Shown: positions 22,562 through 32,634 of the stretch, in pieces
How positions within the stretch are numbered: the first letter of the stretch is position 1
Layout of the letters: every line of letters starts with the position of its first letter
Assembly (NCBI GenBank): GCA_025331445.1
Contig: JAIWNE010000081.1
Span: 82,932 to 146,931 of the forward strand
Direction: 5' to 3'
Length of the DNA: 64,000 bases
Origin: Blakeslea trispora
Lineage: Eukaryota; Mucoromycota; Mucoromycetes; Mucorales; Choanephoraceae
Notes under the pieces: generated by a model
What the model was told of the DNA's origin: nothing
Database searches by the model: none
What the model saw: only the letters and a program-made list of their open reading frames with translations
Made by a program: the position numbers and the translations under genes

Positions 22562-24647
22562 CTTGGCCATTTTGGTACAATATGTGCCATCGTTCATGAA
22601 CTTCTGTCAAGGGAATGCAGCCATAGGTCTTAATTGCTTTGACAAGAGTATGCTTACAAGGAAGCCTGAGGCAATTCTTTGTATAGCAAGAGCAGTCATC
22701 GTCATCAAGTTTGCCGGCTTCTTCCAAAGCTAGCCCTTTGATCAATTGGTTCTTGATCTTAACCAAGGCAAAAGCAGTTACTCTTCTTACTAAGGGCTGA
22801 AGAAGATCGTAGACAGGGCTCAATACAACTTCTTTTCTCACAGTGAGACTTTCTTTTTCTTGCTGGTGGTTTCTGTAATTCTCCTAATAATATTTTAGTA
22901 TTATGTAACTTATAGAAAGCTGTCAAATTCATCTTACTCTAATTTGGTACCACTTATCAATTGTCTCAGTAACAGAACCAATGAAGCCTTTTGAGTTCCT
23001 ATTGAAATGCTGAATAGCAGCATGAGTTCCTTCTACCCGGTTGGTGGTACGGCAGCCCATGTGTAAATATTGATCAACATCCAAAGAAATCCAATGCTTT
23101 CTCTGAGTAAGCATTCTAAAGGTATGCAGTAGTATGTTAATAAGTCTTCAAACAAATAATTTCTGTTGACTATTTACCCATTCATATATTCCATCAAATC
23201 ATCAGTTCCACCTGCCTTTAACAACCCTTCTTCTTCCATCAGGCTTCTGTACCTTTGCATGTATCATTTAGCTGCTCCTCCGTTTTACAGCTCAAAGCAA
23301 GTTCATTGATAATGAAACTCAATTTCTCGCGTCTATCCTCGAGTTTCTCTTTGTCTATAATGAATAGTTTTTAGAATTGATTACAAACGAGGAGCAAAAT
23401 AAATACCTTTCAACGAAAGCATGTTTTCAATGAACTTTTTCATAAAGTTGTGCTTTATGTGCACATAGCACAAGACATTTAAGGATTCAAGGAATACTTC
23501 TTTAATAGCATGTCTTATGCTGGCATCATTATCCGTCACAAATACCTTTGGGAGTTCATTGCTTGAACCTTCCGGCCAAGCAGTATTTCGAAGGGCTTTC
23601 AAGGCCCACAAGTAACTTTCTCTAGTCTCTCTATCCAGCCAAGCAGCAGCAACAGGAATAGTAGCAAGCTGGTTTCCTTTTTGTTTTCCTTCTCTGGAAG
23701 CCAGAGTGCTAGGAACAACAAAGTTGAGCAGCTTCATTTTCTGCTTGTTGGAGTTATAGGTTGTGTCTAAGACAACAGCTTCAGGGAAGCGACACAACTC
23801 TTCGACGGCATTGTTGTGGATGAAGAAAATTGAGTTGACCCTGTTCTCTTCATCTACGCGATAGCTAACATGATAGCCTTTGTCCTGAAGATGTCTGATA
23901 AAATCAGACATATTTTCATCGTTTCTAGTAATCAGCTGCTTCATGTTGTCGAGATCCTTTTTGATGATGTTGTTCACACCAAGAAGTCCCAAGAACTGTA
24001 TCATATAGATTTAAGCATTAGTAAAAGATGTTTGTATCTAGTCCAAAAAGATAAATTCCTCTTACCCCCAAAGTCTCAGAGGATGTCTTTGTACGGAGCA
24101 ATTCTACAGCAATTCCATAGTTCTCAGGATTCAATGTTCTAGCAGCATGGTAACTAGTAGGATTTTTGGCCAACTGGTGGTTGTGTGCGGAATCTGAGTG
24201 CTTGATAAGAAATTTGCCAGTCTTCTTTACTACATAGCCGTAGAAATAACAGGGACAATCCAATTTTGTAAGCGAGCTGTTGACATTGTCGGAAGACCCA
24301 TTTTCGATTACGGCAGTGGCTTTCTTTCCAGTTCGGTACTTTCCACTGTGAACACAAGCCATAGTCAAACGACCGGTCTTCAAGTCCGAGGTCTTTGTTA
24401 CCATGGGGCAGTTATGCTTGAGACCAAGGTTCATAGCTGCAGTGCGAGCTGAATCCAAACTGTCAAACATTGAGCCTGGGCTAAATTTGTCTTCGAATTC
24501 AACAGTTAACCGGTTATAAGCAGGATCTTTCTTGTAATCCTCGAGATCAACAAACATATCAGTAGTACTTCTGGATTCGCTTTGGATATTCAAATTTGTA
24601 TCTACAGTACAATCTATGGTTTCTGTATCGCTCATGTTTGAATTCAA
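22562..24647 (-). pseudogene. MULE (FAR1-like) transposase, exons 1-5, frameshifted
   Basis: Start at 24647. Proposed exons: 24647-24066, 23995-23407, 23354-23178, 23115-22938, 22883-22562; all joins have GT donors and AG acceptors. Exon 1 carries a FAR1/WRKY-GCM-type zinc module (MACVHSGKYR, CPCYFYG, HSDSAHNHQL). Exon 2 has the MULE DDE core: AVVLDTTYNSNK (first Asp) and VFVTDNDASIRHAI (second Asp) with CYVHIKHNF. Exon 4 has NRVEGTHAAIQHF, the region of the third acidic residue. Exon 5 ends in a SWIM-like zinc motif (CSCYTKNCLRLPCKH). Exon 3 needs a one-base shift near 23265 to stay open, so the gene is probably dead. The donor at 22561 leads into the intron that holds the Helitron. Confidence 0.85.
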
Positions 24648-25168
24648 GTTGCAAAAGGTGTAAGAAATTTGAGTTGTTTAAGAATAAAAAGGCAAGTGAG
24701 TACTTTGATAACTTTTTGTTCTAATAAAGAGAGAAAATGTTACTAACTAATGAATTTACAACGACTATTTATACAAAACGACTTGAGATTGGTTTATCCG
24801 AGTATTTAAGCTAAGAGTAGAAATGATTGTTGATGAGCAAGCTTCAAACACTTGCTCTTGTTATAACAATGGCTATTATTATTGATGTATGACTAGTTTG
24901 GAACTGTACTAAGGGATTGATTGGTTTAACTCTGAAGTTGATCTCAGCTGTCACTTATAATTAGGATACGCAATTTATCTGATTGATACTCAGTCTGAGT
25001 CTACGTAGTTATATCTTGCATTTCAGGGTGAATCCCTTAGTCTTTACTTGACTAGGTAATGATTCCAATTCAGATACATAGAGTTCATTTTGTAGAATTT
25101 TTCTTTGACTACAATGATACTTCAATACACATATTTAATATAGCAGTTATGGTACAATCACTACAAAA
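24648..25168. other. Upstream region of the MULE gene
   Basis: AT-rich, no gene seen. A TATTTATA motif near 24766 could serve the MULE promoter. The right terminal repeat of the MULE should lie here, but with the left end outside the window it cannot be matched. Confidence 0.4.
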
Positions 25169-25331
25169 GGTTTTTATTGATATTCAGATCAGGGACCATT
25201 GGTTTGAAATCTTTCTGACTTTAAAAAAATGGGGGGAGAGGAAAGCAAAAAATGTGTTTTTTAAAAAGTGGGTGTAGGAAATGGGGTGTATTTAAAAAGT
25301 GAGTGTGAAAAGTGGGTGCGCGAAGTATTAC
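25169..25331 (+). mobile_element. Probable left end of a second CACTA element
   Basis: CACTACAAAAGG at 25169 has the CACTA-superfamily terminus. Within the next 150 bases the motif A(A)GTGGGTG or close variants (AAGTGGGTGTAGG, AATGGGGTG, AAGTGAGTGTG, AAGTGGGTGCG) occurs about four times, as expected for subterminal protein-binding repeats. It is cut at about 25332 by element E sequence. It may be the left end of the element that once contained the genes at 36-39 kb; no matching right end was found. Confidence 0.45.
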
Positions 25332-25996
25332 TCAAAAAAAAAAGAGATAAAAGTGCTTACCTTTTGCTGTGCATTTAATGAAAATAAAAAAGAGAAAAAA
25401 AAGAAAATGGGGATTGAAAAAAATGGCTAGTATATATGAGAAATATGGCAGTGATGGGAAGAAAGTATGATTTCATTAACAGATTCAAGCTAAAATTGTA
25501 CTGAAAAGGAAAATGTCTTGGATTTGCATAAACAGATGTTATTAGTGATCAATTAAAGGAACGCTTTTGTAAAGGGGATCTTAAAGAAACACCAAAGTAG
25601 AATCTATAAAAAAGTTGATAGCAAAGCTTCAAGCTGTCTCAAAGCTATATATGTTTATGAATGAACCATTTTTTAACATACAAGTAACTAGCTTAAAAAT
25701 AAAATGTATCAAAAGCAACCCTTTTATATAGTGTCGCTCTTGTTAGAGATATAATAGACTATAATAATAGGATGGCACATCAGAAGCCAAATGTAACAAG
25801 ATCATTCATATATTGTAAAGGTTCATTAACACTAATACTTCTTATAACACCCTTTGAATCCATTTAAAAATCGAACACTGAAAGATCCTAATTTCAGTTT
25901 GATTGTATTGTCATTTTATAATAATTTCCATTGACCCAGAATAGTTTATTATGGTGAACATCAAAACCATCAAAATGCAGCATACAAATAGATCTC
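25332..25996 (+). repeat. E element fragment, left-half type
   Basis: Direct-orientation copy of 10265-10934 in E1, starting in the poly-A tract and ending at AAATAGATC. Several small indels relative to E1. No coding potential. Confidence 0.8.
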
Positions 25997-26420
25997 ACCA
26001 CGGCGTATAGGAGTTTTAAAAATATTCGAGTGAGGTTTTTCTGATTGAGGTCAATATTCAGCTTTTATAGACATGGCTGAATTGGCTTTTGAAATGATTA
26101 AAGTAATGGATTTTTTTGTTGAAATGTAATGTAGAGACTTAAGGGAGGTTATTCTTTTAATTTGAAGCTGATCTGAAGAGATGAGATGATCTCGGTTTTT
26201 TTTACATGTCAAAGGTCATAAAATAAGTAAAAAGACTAAGAAAAATAATCTGTGAGAAAGAGAATTGGCTGAAAAGGAAAAAAAAATAGCAGTGAAAAAG
26301 AAAAGACATCAAATGGGGGGATTGATTTCAGATTTCATGCAAAAAATATGTACAAAAATGGTAAATGGGGGGATAGGTTAAGAGAGGTGAAACAATCTGT
26401 GTAAAAAAATAGGGAGTATG
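25997..26420 (-). repeat. E element, right-half type, outer end (inverted)
   Basis: Begins with the terminus CACCACGGCGTATAGGAGT directly abutting the left-half fragment and continues as the reverse complement of E1 from 14706 down to about 14277. Gypsy D is inserted after 26420, duplicating gtatg, and the E sequence resumes at 32635. Confidence 0.8.
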
Positions 26421-26929
26421 TGTGGTGATTTCACCATATGATAAATAAGAGTAGATACTGAAAATGATATCAAATAAAAGAATCGCTTATTTAAAATACG
26501 ATATACAACTCAAACTAATAGAAGCTCAACATAATGTAAAGAGGGAAAGCTAATATACACATAAGACAAAGTAAGCAGTAAATGCTTACTCAGAAGAAAA
26601 AGGACAGAGAAAATTACACAAGTTCCAAATCAAGCCATCCCAGATTTAAAGTCCTAATTCAACTGTATTCAGGAACGGTAAAAATACAGGACAATGGTAG
26701 AACACTGGAAGAAGACCTCAACCGTCATATAAAGATTATTTCCCTTATATTTTATGAGAATAAGGATTAGTAAAATCCATTCACATTCGAGTAGACACAG
26801 ACTTTAGAAATTGTATAAAAACCATTGTATTATTTAGTTTAGAAACATGAATTCCACTTTTTAAGAATAAAGAGATTATCAAAGTACTTTCTTGTTTTTC
26901 CTTTATTCTCTCACACACAAATATCTACA
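26421..26929 (+). repeat. 5' LTR of gypsy D
   Basis: 509 bases, TGTGGTGATT...AAATATCTACA. A TATAAAA box at 26814-26820 is a likely promoter element. TCAAAGTA at 26879-26886 is complementary to TACTTTGA at 26935-26942 just after the LTR, a possible self-priming pair, because no tRNA-like TGG primer site follows. Confidence 0.9.
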
Positions 26930-26966
26930 TTTTTTACTTTGAATATTCTATTTATTCCTCACTGCC

Positions 26967-29900
26967 ATGTCTACTCAAGATCAAAATTCTATTCCTGAGC
27001 TACAAGAAGCTAACCATGTCCGTATCCAGGATGCTGTGGCAATGATCTCCTCCCATAATGGCCAAGCAGTTACTGGTGCAGAAGACGCTCAAATGAGTGA
27101 TATTGACTTCGATGAGAACGACCTGACTACTACTGATGACATTGGTAACAAGGCTATCACGGAAGTCCAACTGGTACTCTATAACCTGAATCAACAAGCT
27201 CTTGACTGCGCTATCAAATTTAACGAAGCCTGGTTGAAGAAGGACAAGGAAAACTTAGATAAGTATAAACGCATGACAGATGAAATCAATGATCAGATTC
27301 GCACATTCAATCAAACACTTCATAGGGTCAAGTCCATCAATACTAAGACCAGCCCTATGAAGGTCGATATTGACGCTGAAGCTACTGAATCTTTCCTCCG
27401 CCTGAACTACAAGGATTTACCCCATTTCCAACTCGACGCCTGGCCTAACAAACCTTACCCTACGGAACACGCTTACCAATCTGTAGACAACTATCTCTGG
27501 AACTTGGAGAAATTAGTCAACATGAGTTCTAACATTTCGCTCACTAAGCATTGGAAGCATATCCTACCTTTGGTTGTTGATGATAAGCACGCACGATGGA
27601 TCCAAGATACGGTAAGAACGGCTATGACGTGGGAAGAAACTAAGGAAGCCTTCAAGATGAAGTTCAAATCTACACGAGCCACCGTCAATGCTACAACTGA
27701 GGCGCTCACAATGACCATGACAAAGAGAGAGTCCATTGCCGACTACACGACCCGTTTCATCAATAAATGCGAACAGGCTGAGCTTGCCCTTGACGACAAA
27801 GGGATCGTGGAACGGTTTGTGGCTTCTATGACACCTGAAATACATCACCAAGTTGCCGCCTCGTGGTTATCTCTCCGCCGAAGCAATGACCCACGCCAAT
27901 GGAACGTGAACGAAGCAGCTGCCGTTGCAAGAGAACTTTTGGGCGACTGTGTGGATGACTATTACAGCTTCTACGATGAAGGTAGATTTGGTTCCAGTGG
28001 TCGAACCAGACATATGAACAGTTCTATGAATGAAAATAGAAACAGCCAAAACAGCCAATCAAATGGTTCGTCAAGTCAATCAACTCGCGCAGGATTTTAT
28101 TACTGCAAGCACCATGGAAAAAATAGTAGCCATACTACTATTGAGTGTGAAAACAGAAAGAAACAAACAAAGAATTTGTTTTATGGAGAAAAAAACCAAC
28201 CCCGCTCAGCAAGCACTATGAATTATGGTACCACCCAGTCACGCTGGGCCCAACAACCTGCCGCTGACAACTGCCGCTATTGTAAGAAAGCTTGGGGCAA
28301 AGGTCACCGATGCCTCGAGTACTTTGACAGTGACGACTACAAACGTCGCTTGCAAATAAAACAAGTGAACATGCTTAGAGCTTGCAGAGAGAAGGAACAA
28401 AAGACTGATAACAAAGAGCACGATGATGATGACGAGGACATGAATGAGTTCTTGGGTGACGTTGAAGCTTGTAAGTTATCTGATCAATCCACCATAAAAA
28501 GTAATAACTTCAAAATTAACACTCCTATTTTAATAGAAGGAGAAGAGCTATGGGCCCAAGTAGATACTGGTAGCGAATTAACTATCATGAACAAGCAAAC
28601 ATTTTTAAAATTAATACCTATTTTAAATAAACACTATCCATCATTGCACAAAAAATTCATAAAGCCTATAAACGGATATTTAAACTTTGCAGGAGCTAAT
28701 AACAATAAGAAAAGAATTGGTCAAACCATTCCATTAAAAATTACTTATGGTGATATAAATACAGAATTCCCTTTTGAAATCATGCAATTCAATGAAAACA
28801 TGAAATACGATATCCTTTTGGGTACAGACATACTGGCCAAATTAAATGTGGGACTATTCGGGGTACAATATGATTGGATTCCTAACCATATCAGAAATAA
28901 GGCAATGAATATAAACATCTACCAAGACGATGTTATTCCAAACAAGTGCCCATACGGTACGGAAGAAGAACAAATGAAATACCAAGAGGCGATTAAGGAC
29001 GCATTACAAAAAAATGCAGCAATCCCGCCACATTCTTTTTGTAACTTGCCTGAAGCTATAATTCGACTCCCCATGAAAGAAGACGTGGTCATTAAACTGC
29101 GTCAATATCCAATCCCATATCAACTTAGACCTCTACTAGACATTGAAATTAAGAAATGGCTCGATAATGGTATCATTAAAAAGGCTCCAATTAATACCCG
29201 CTTTAACAGCCCACTGACATTGGCGGGCAAAAAGGATGCTAACGGAAATAAGACCAAACAACGACCTTGCCTTGATGTAAGACAACTCAATCGCTATCTA
29301 CCCAATGATGGATTTCAGTTACCATTGGTGAAAGAGATATTCGAAAGTCTTACAGGATGTATTATTTTCAGTACCTTAGATTTAAAAGGTGCCTATAATC
29401 AATTTATGATCCACCCAGATGACCAAGAAAAAACCGCATTCACACATAACCTGCAACAATATGTATTTGTAGGAGCACCCTTTGGGTTGCGTAACATGCC
29501 CGGTAACTTTGCAAGAGTAATGACCAACATTATTCAGGGTATGCCATTCGTACATGCGTTCTTAGATGACTTGGTAATTGCGAGTAAAACAGTGGATGAA
29601 CATATTATCCATGTAAACTGTATCCTCGAAAGATTGACACAAGTCAATCTAATTCTCAACCCGGAAAAATGCTTCTTCTTCATGAAAGAAGTGTACTTAT
29701 TGGGTTTCTCAGTATCTGCAACGGGTACAAGAGTGGATCAAAGAAAATTGACAAATATTGAAGAATGGAAAAAACCTGAGAACAGTAAACAGGTTATGTC
29801 ACTCATGGGTACTATCAACTACTTCCGCGACTACATCCCAATGGTATCACAAATAAGTGCGCCAATTGATGCATTAAGAAATGAAAAGGATGTCGCCAGT

Positions 29901-32063
29901 AAATGGGGTCCAACACAGGACCGAAGCTTCCTACTACTCAAAAAGGTATTGCCATTCAACAATATCCTGCATCATGCGGATCTATCCCAACCATTCTATC
30001 TTCATACTGATGCATCCAAATATGGCATCACTGCAGTTCTCACTCAACGAGATCTATATCAAAGAATCAAACATATTGGCTTCGTCTCTCGAAGTCTCTC
30101 TCAATCCGAACGCTTATACAATACTAGTAAACGCGAGCTCTTAGCTATCGTATTTGGTATCAAAAAGTTCCATCAATTCCTCTATGGAAGAGAATTTATC
30201 ATCTTCACGGATCATCAAGCACTGACATCTCTGCATACGCAAAAGGTACTGTCGCCACTCATGTATACTTGGCTCGAAACTCTACTCGCGTATCAATATC
30301 AATGCGTGCATATCCCCGGTATTCTTAACGTGTTGCCGGATTGCTTAAGTCGACTCTACGAACCGTCTTTCAGACTGGAGGGGGAGGATGACTTTTTGAC
30401 CAAGATCGAAAAAGATCGGTTAAACGAAGAACGGAGAAAAAAGAATAAGGAAAAGAGAGATGAAAAAGATTTGATCAAAAAGTCTTTGGTGCAACAGTCA
30501 CGACTACCTGAAAATAAGCAAAAACTGTTTATGGGAAATGTGCGTAATGTACACAAAGTAATAGCACAAAAGAAACTGGATGAATTAGAACAATTCAAAC
30601 AAGCCTATCCAAGAAAGATAGGAACAACAGAAATGTATGAAAATAAAAATGTTTATATAACATCCGTCATTCAAATAGACTACATTACACCAGAAGAAGA
30701 AGAAAGAAAACAAATTCTTAAAGATGTACACAGTTTCGGACACTTTGGAAGTGAAAGCATGGTTAAAGAAATTCATGCCAAAGGATACCATTGGCCAAAG
30801 CTAGTGGATGAAGCAAAAGATATTGTCAAACAATGTCCACCTTGTCAAAAGTATAACATTGCAAAAACAGGCTATAACCCATTAAAGCCCATTTTGGCCA
30901 TGATGCCAGGTGATCATTGGTCTATTGATATGATAGGACCATTTATTCCATCCAGTGAAGAACAATACACAGCAATTTTAATCTGTGTAGATATATGTAC
31001 AAAATATGTCATCATCAGACCTGTGAAAAATAAGATGTCAAGTACAATCGCCAATGAACTCGTTAAAATTATGGGTGACTTTGGTCTCATGAAAACACTG
31101 AGTAGTGACAACGGAAGAGAGTTCCGAAACTCGGTGATGAATCACATAAGCAGTGCACTAGGCATTGATAGGAGATACTCTATACCCTATCATGCTAGAT
31201 CAAGAGGCGCTGTAGAAAACTCAGTAAAAACTGTGTTACAAGTCCTGCGAAAATATGTCAATTATGAATATGAAGCATGGGCAGAATATTTACCTGTTGT
31301 ACAACTTAGTATCAATTATAAGATACGAGAACGCACCTTATCTTCAGCATTCTCATTAATGTTTGCAAGAAGATTAAATGACTTCAAAGACTACACTGAA
31401 AAAGACAGTGATGGCAATTATAGAGTTTTATCTCATGAAGAGCTCGAAGAAAGAATTGAGAAAATGGCAAACATTGTCTTACCAGCAATTCAGGAAAGAA
31501 CAAAAAAGATTACCGAGATGCAAGCCAAGAACTTTGACGAAAAGAATAACTTGGTACATATCGAAAACGGTACTGCTGTAATGTGTAAAATACAACAGCC
31601 TCATAGAGCACACAAGTTAGCTCCCATTTATCAAGGACCATATGTTGTTGTAAGAAAGACAGCAGCCAACAACTACGTTCTAAAAGATGAACAAGGTGAA
31701 CTCTTGCACAGAGATTATACCCCATCAGAACTTAAAGTAGTTGCGATAGATGAAACTCTAATTGAAGATGAAACATATGAAATTGAAGAAATTAGAGATC
31801 ATAGAGGGCCAGCATCCAATCGAGAATATCTTGTTAGATGGGCTGGTTATGGTGATAGAGCCAATACATGGGAACCTGTATCTTCATTTACAAATCCAGA
31901 AGTAGTTATCCCCCAATATTGGGCAAAAGTAAGAAAGCTTAAAGAATTAGAAAAGAAAGCACAGACCAATAGTACAAACGACCAAACTGATAAAAAGGTC
32001 GAAAAAAGATCGACGAGTACAACACCCCAGAAACTACGTCAGAGTAAAAGACTTAGACAATAA
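26967..32063 (+). CDS. Gag-Pol polyprotein of gypsy D
   Basis: 1,698 residues in one frame. Gag occupies about residues 1-500 with a zinc knuckle CRYCKKAWGKGHRC (Cys436, Cys439, His447, Cys449). The aspartic protease has VDTGS (Asp533). RT has LDLKGAYNQF and the catalytic FLDD at 865-868. RNase H has HTDASKYG (Asp1015). Integrase has His1255/His1259/Cys1290/Cys1293 and Asp1321, Asp1381, Glu1417, a perfect DD35E spacing. A chromodomain (YEIEEIRDHRG...EYLVRWAGYGDRANTWEP) starts near 1604 and would direct integration to chromatin, as in chromoviruses. All catalytic residues that I can check are present. Leader is only 37 bases; gag and pol are fused without frameshift. Confidence 0.96.
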   Translation: MSTQDQNSIPELQEANHVRIQDAVAMISSHNGQAVTGAEDAQMSDIDFDENDLTTTDDIGNKAITEVQLVLYNLNQQALDCAIKFNEAWLKKDKENLDKYKRMTDEINDQIRTFNQTLHRVKSINTKTSPMKVDIDAEATESFLRLNYKDLPHFQLDAWPNKPYPTEHAYQSVDNYLWNLEKLVNMSSNISLTKHWKHILPLVVDDKHARWIQDTVRTAMTWEETKEAFKMKFKSTRATVNATTEALTMTMTKRESIADYTTRFINKCEQAELALDDKGIVERFVASMTPEIHHQVAASWLSLRRSNDPRQWNVNEAAAVARELLGDCVDDYYSFYDEGRFGSSGRTRHMNSSMNENRNSQNSQSNGSSSQSTRAGFYYCKHHGKNSSHTTIECENRKKQTKNLFYGEKNQPRSASTMNYGTTQSRWAQQPAADNCRYCKKAWGKGHRCLEYFDSDDYKRRLQIKQVNMLRACREKEQKTDNKEHDDDDEDMNEFLGDVEACKLSDQSTIKSNNFKINTPILIEGEELWAQVDTGSELTIMNKQTFLKLIPILNKHYPSLHKKFIKPINGYLNFAGANNNKKRIGQTIPLKITYGDINTEFPFEIMQFNENMKYDILLGTDILAKLNVGLFGVQYDWIPNHIRNKAMNINIYQDDVIPNKCPYGTEEEQMKYQEAIKDALQKNAAIPPHSFCNLPEAIIRLPMKEDVVIKLRQYPIPYQLRPLLDIEIKKWLDNGIIKKAPINTRFNSPLTLAGKKDANGNKTKQRPCLDVRQLNRYLPNDGFQLPLVKEIFESLTGCIIFSTLDLKGAYNQFMIHPDDQEKTAFTHNLQQYVFVGAPFGLRNMPGNFARVMTNIIQGMPFVHAFLDDLVIASKTVDEHIIHVNCILERLTQVNLILNPEKCFFFMKEVYLLGFSVSATGTRVDQRKLTNIEEWKKPENSKQVMSLMGTINYFRDYIPMVSQISAPIDALRNEKDVASKWGPTQDRSFLLLKKVLPFNNILHHADLSQPFYLHTDASKYGITAVLTQRDLYQRIKHIGFVSRSLSQSERLYNTSKRELLAIVFGIKKFHQFLYGREFIIFTDHQALTSLHTQKVLSPLMYTWLETLLAYQYQCVHIPGILNVLPDCLSRLYEPSFRLEGEDDFLTKIEKDRLNEERRKKNKEKRDEKDLIKKSLVQQSRLPENKQKLFMGNVRNVHKVIAQKKLDELEQFKQAYPRKIGTTEMYENKNVYITSVIQIDYITPEEEERKQILKDVHSFGHFGSESMVKEIHAKGYHWPKLVDEAKDIVKQCPPCQKYNIAKTGYNPLKPILAMMPGDHWSIDMIGPFIPSSEEQYTAILICVDICTKYVIIRPVKNKMSSTIANELVKIMGDFGLMKTLSSDNGREFRNSVMNHISSALGIDRRYSIPYHARSRGAVENSVKTVLQVLRKYVNYEYEAWAEYLPVVQLSINYKIRERTLSSAFSLMFARRLNDFKDYTEKDSDGNYRVLSHEELEERIEKMANIVLPAIQERTKKITEMQAKNFDEKNNLVHIENGTAVMCKIQQPHRAHKLAPIYQGPYVVVRKTAANNYVLKDEQGELLHRDYTPSELKVVAIDETLIEDETYEIEEIRDHRGPASNREYLVRWAGYGDRANTWEPVSSFTNPEVVIPQYWAKVRKLKELEKKAQTNSTNDQTDKKVEKRSTSTTPQKLRQSKRLRQ

Positions 32064-32110
32064 GATTCTAATAGAGAATAGAGATCATGTACAACCCCAA
32101 TTGTGGTTGA

Positions 32111-32126
32111 CATTGGAGGGGGAGAA
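32111..32126 (+). other. Polypurine tract of gypsy D
   Basis: CATTGGAGGGGGAGAA immediately before the 3' LTR; the plus-strand primer site in reverse transcription by family analogy. Confidence 0.85.
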
Positions 32127-32634
32127 TGTGGTGATTTCACCATATGATAAATAAGAGTAGATACTGAAAATGATATCAAATAAAAGAATCGCTTATTTAA
32201 AATACGATATACAACTCAAACTAATAGAAGCTCAACATAATGTAAAGAGGGAAAGCTAATATACACATAAGACAAAGTAAGCAGTAAATGCTTACTCAGA
32301 AGAAAAAGGACAGAGAAAATTACACAAGTTCCAAATCAAGCCATCCCAGATTTAAAGTCCTAATTCAACTGTATTCAGGAACGGTAAAAATACAGGACAA
32401 TGGTAGAACACTGGAAGAAGACCTCAACCGTCATATAAAGATTATTTCCCTTATATTTTATGAGAATAAGGATTAGTAAAATCCATTCACATTCGAGTAG
32501 ACACAGACTTAGAAATTGTATAAAAACCATTGTATTATTTAGTTTAGAAACATGAATTCCACTTTTTAAGAATAAAGAGATTATCAAAGTACTTTCTTGT
32601 TTTTCCTTTATTCTCTCACACACAAATATCTACA
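32127..32634 (+). repeat. 3' LTR of gypsy D
   Basis: 508 bases; lacks one T present in the 5' LTR (ACTTAGAA versus ACTTTAGAA) and otherwise looks the same. Confidence 0.92.

Larger units (their letters stand above)
26421..32634 (+). mobile_element. Ty3/gypsy LTR retrotransposon D, apparently intact
   Basis: LTRs 26421-26929 and 32127-32634 with TG...CA ends, target duplication gtatg (26416-26420, 32635-32639), a polypurine tract TTGGAGGGGGAGAA right before the 3' LTR, and a single uninterrupted gag-pol frame. The LTRs differ by one missing base that I can see. It has every feature needed for activity and is the only fully intact retrotransposon in the window. Confidence 0.95.

Noticed and set aside
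26582..26770. A 62-codon frame starting MLTQKKK, present twice (also 32288-32476)
   Set aside because: It lies entirely within the LTR of gypsy D and is repeated only because the LTR is repeated.
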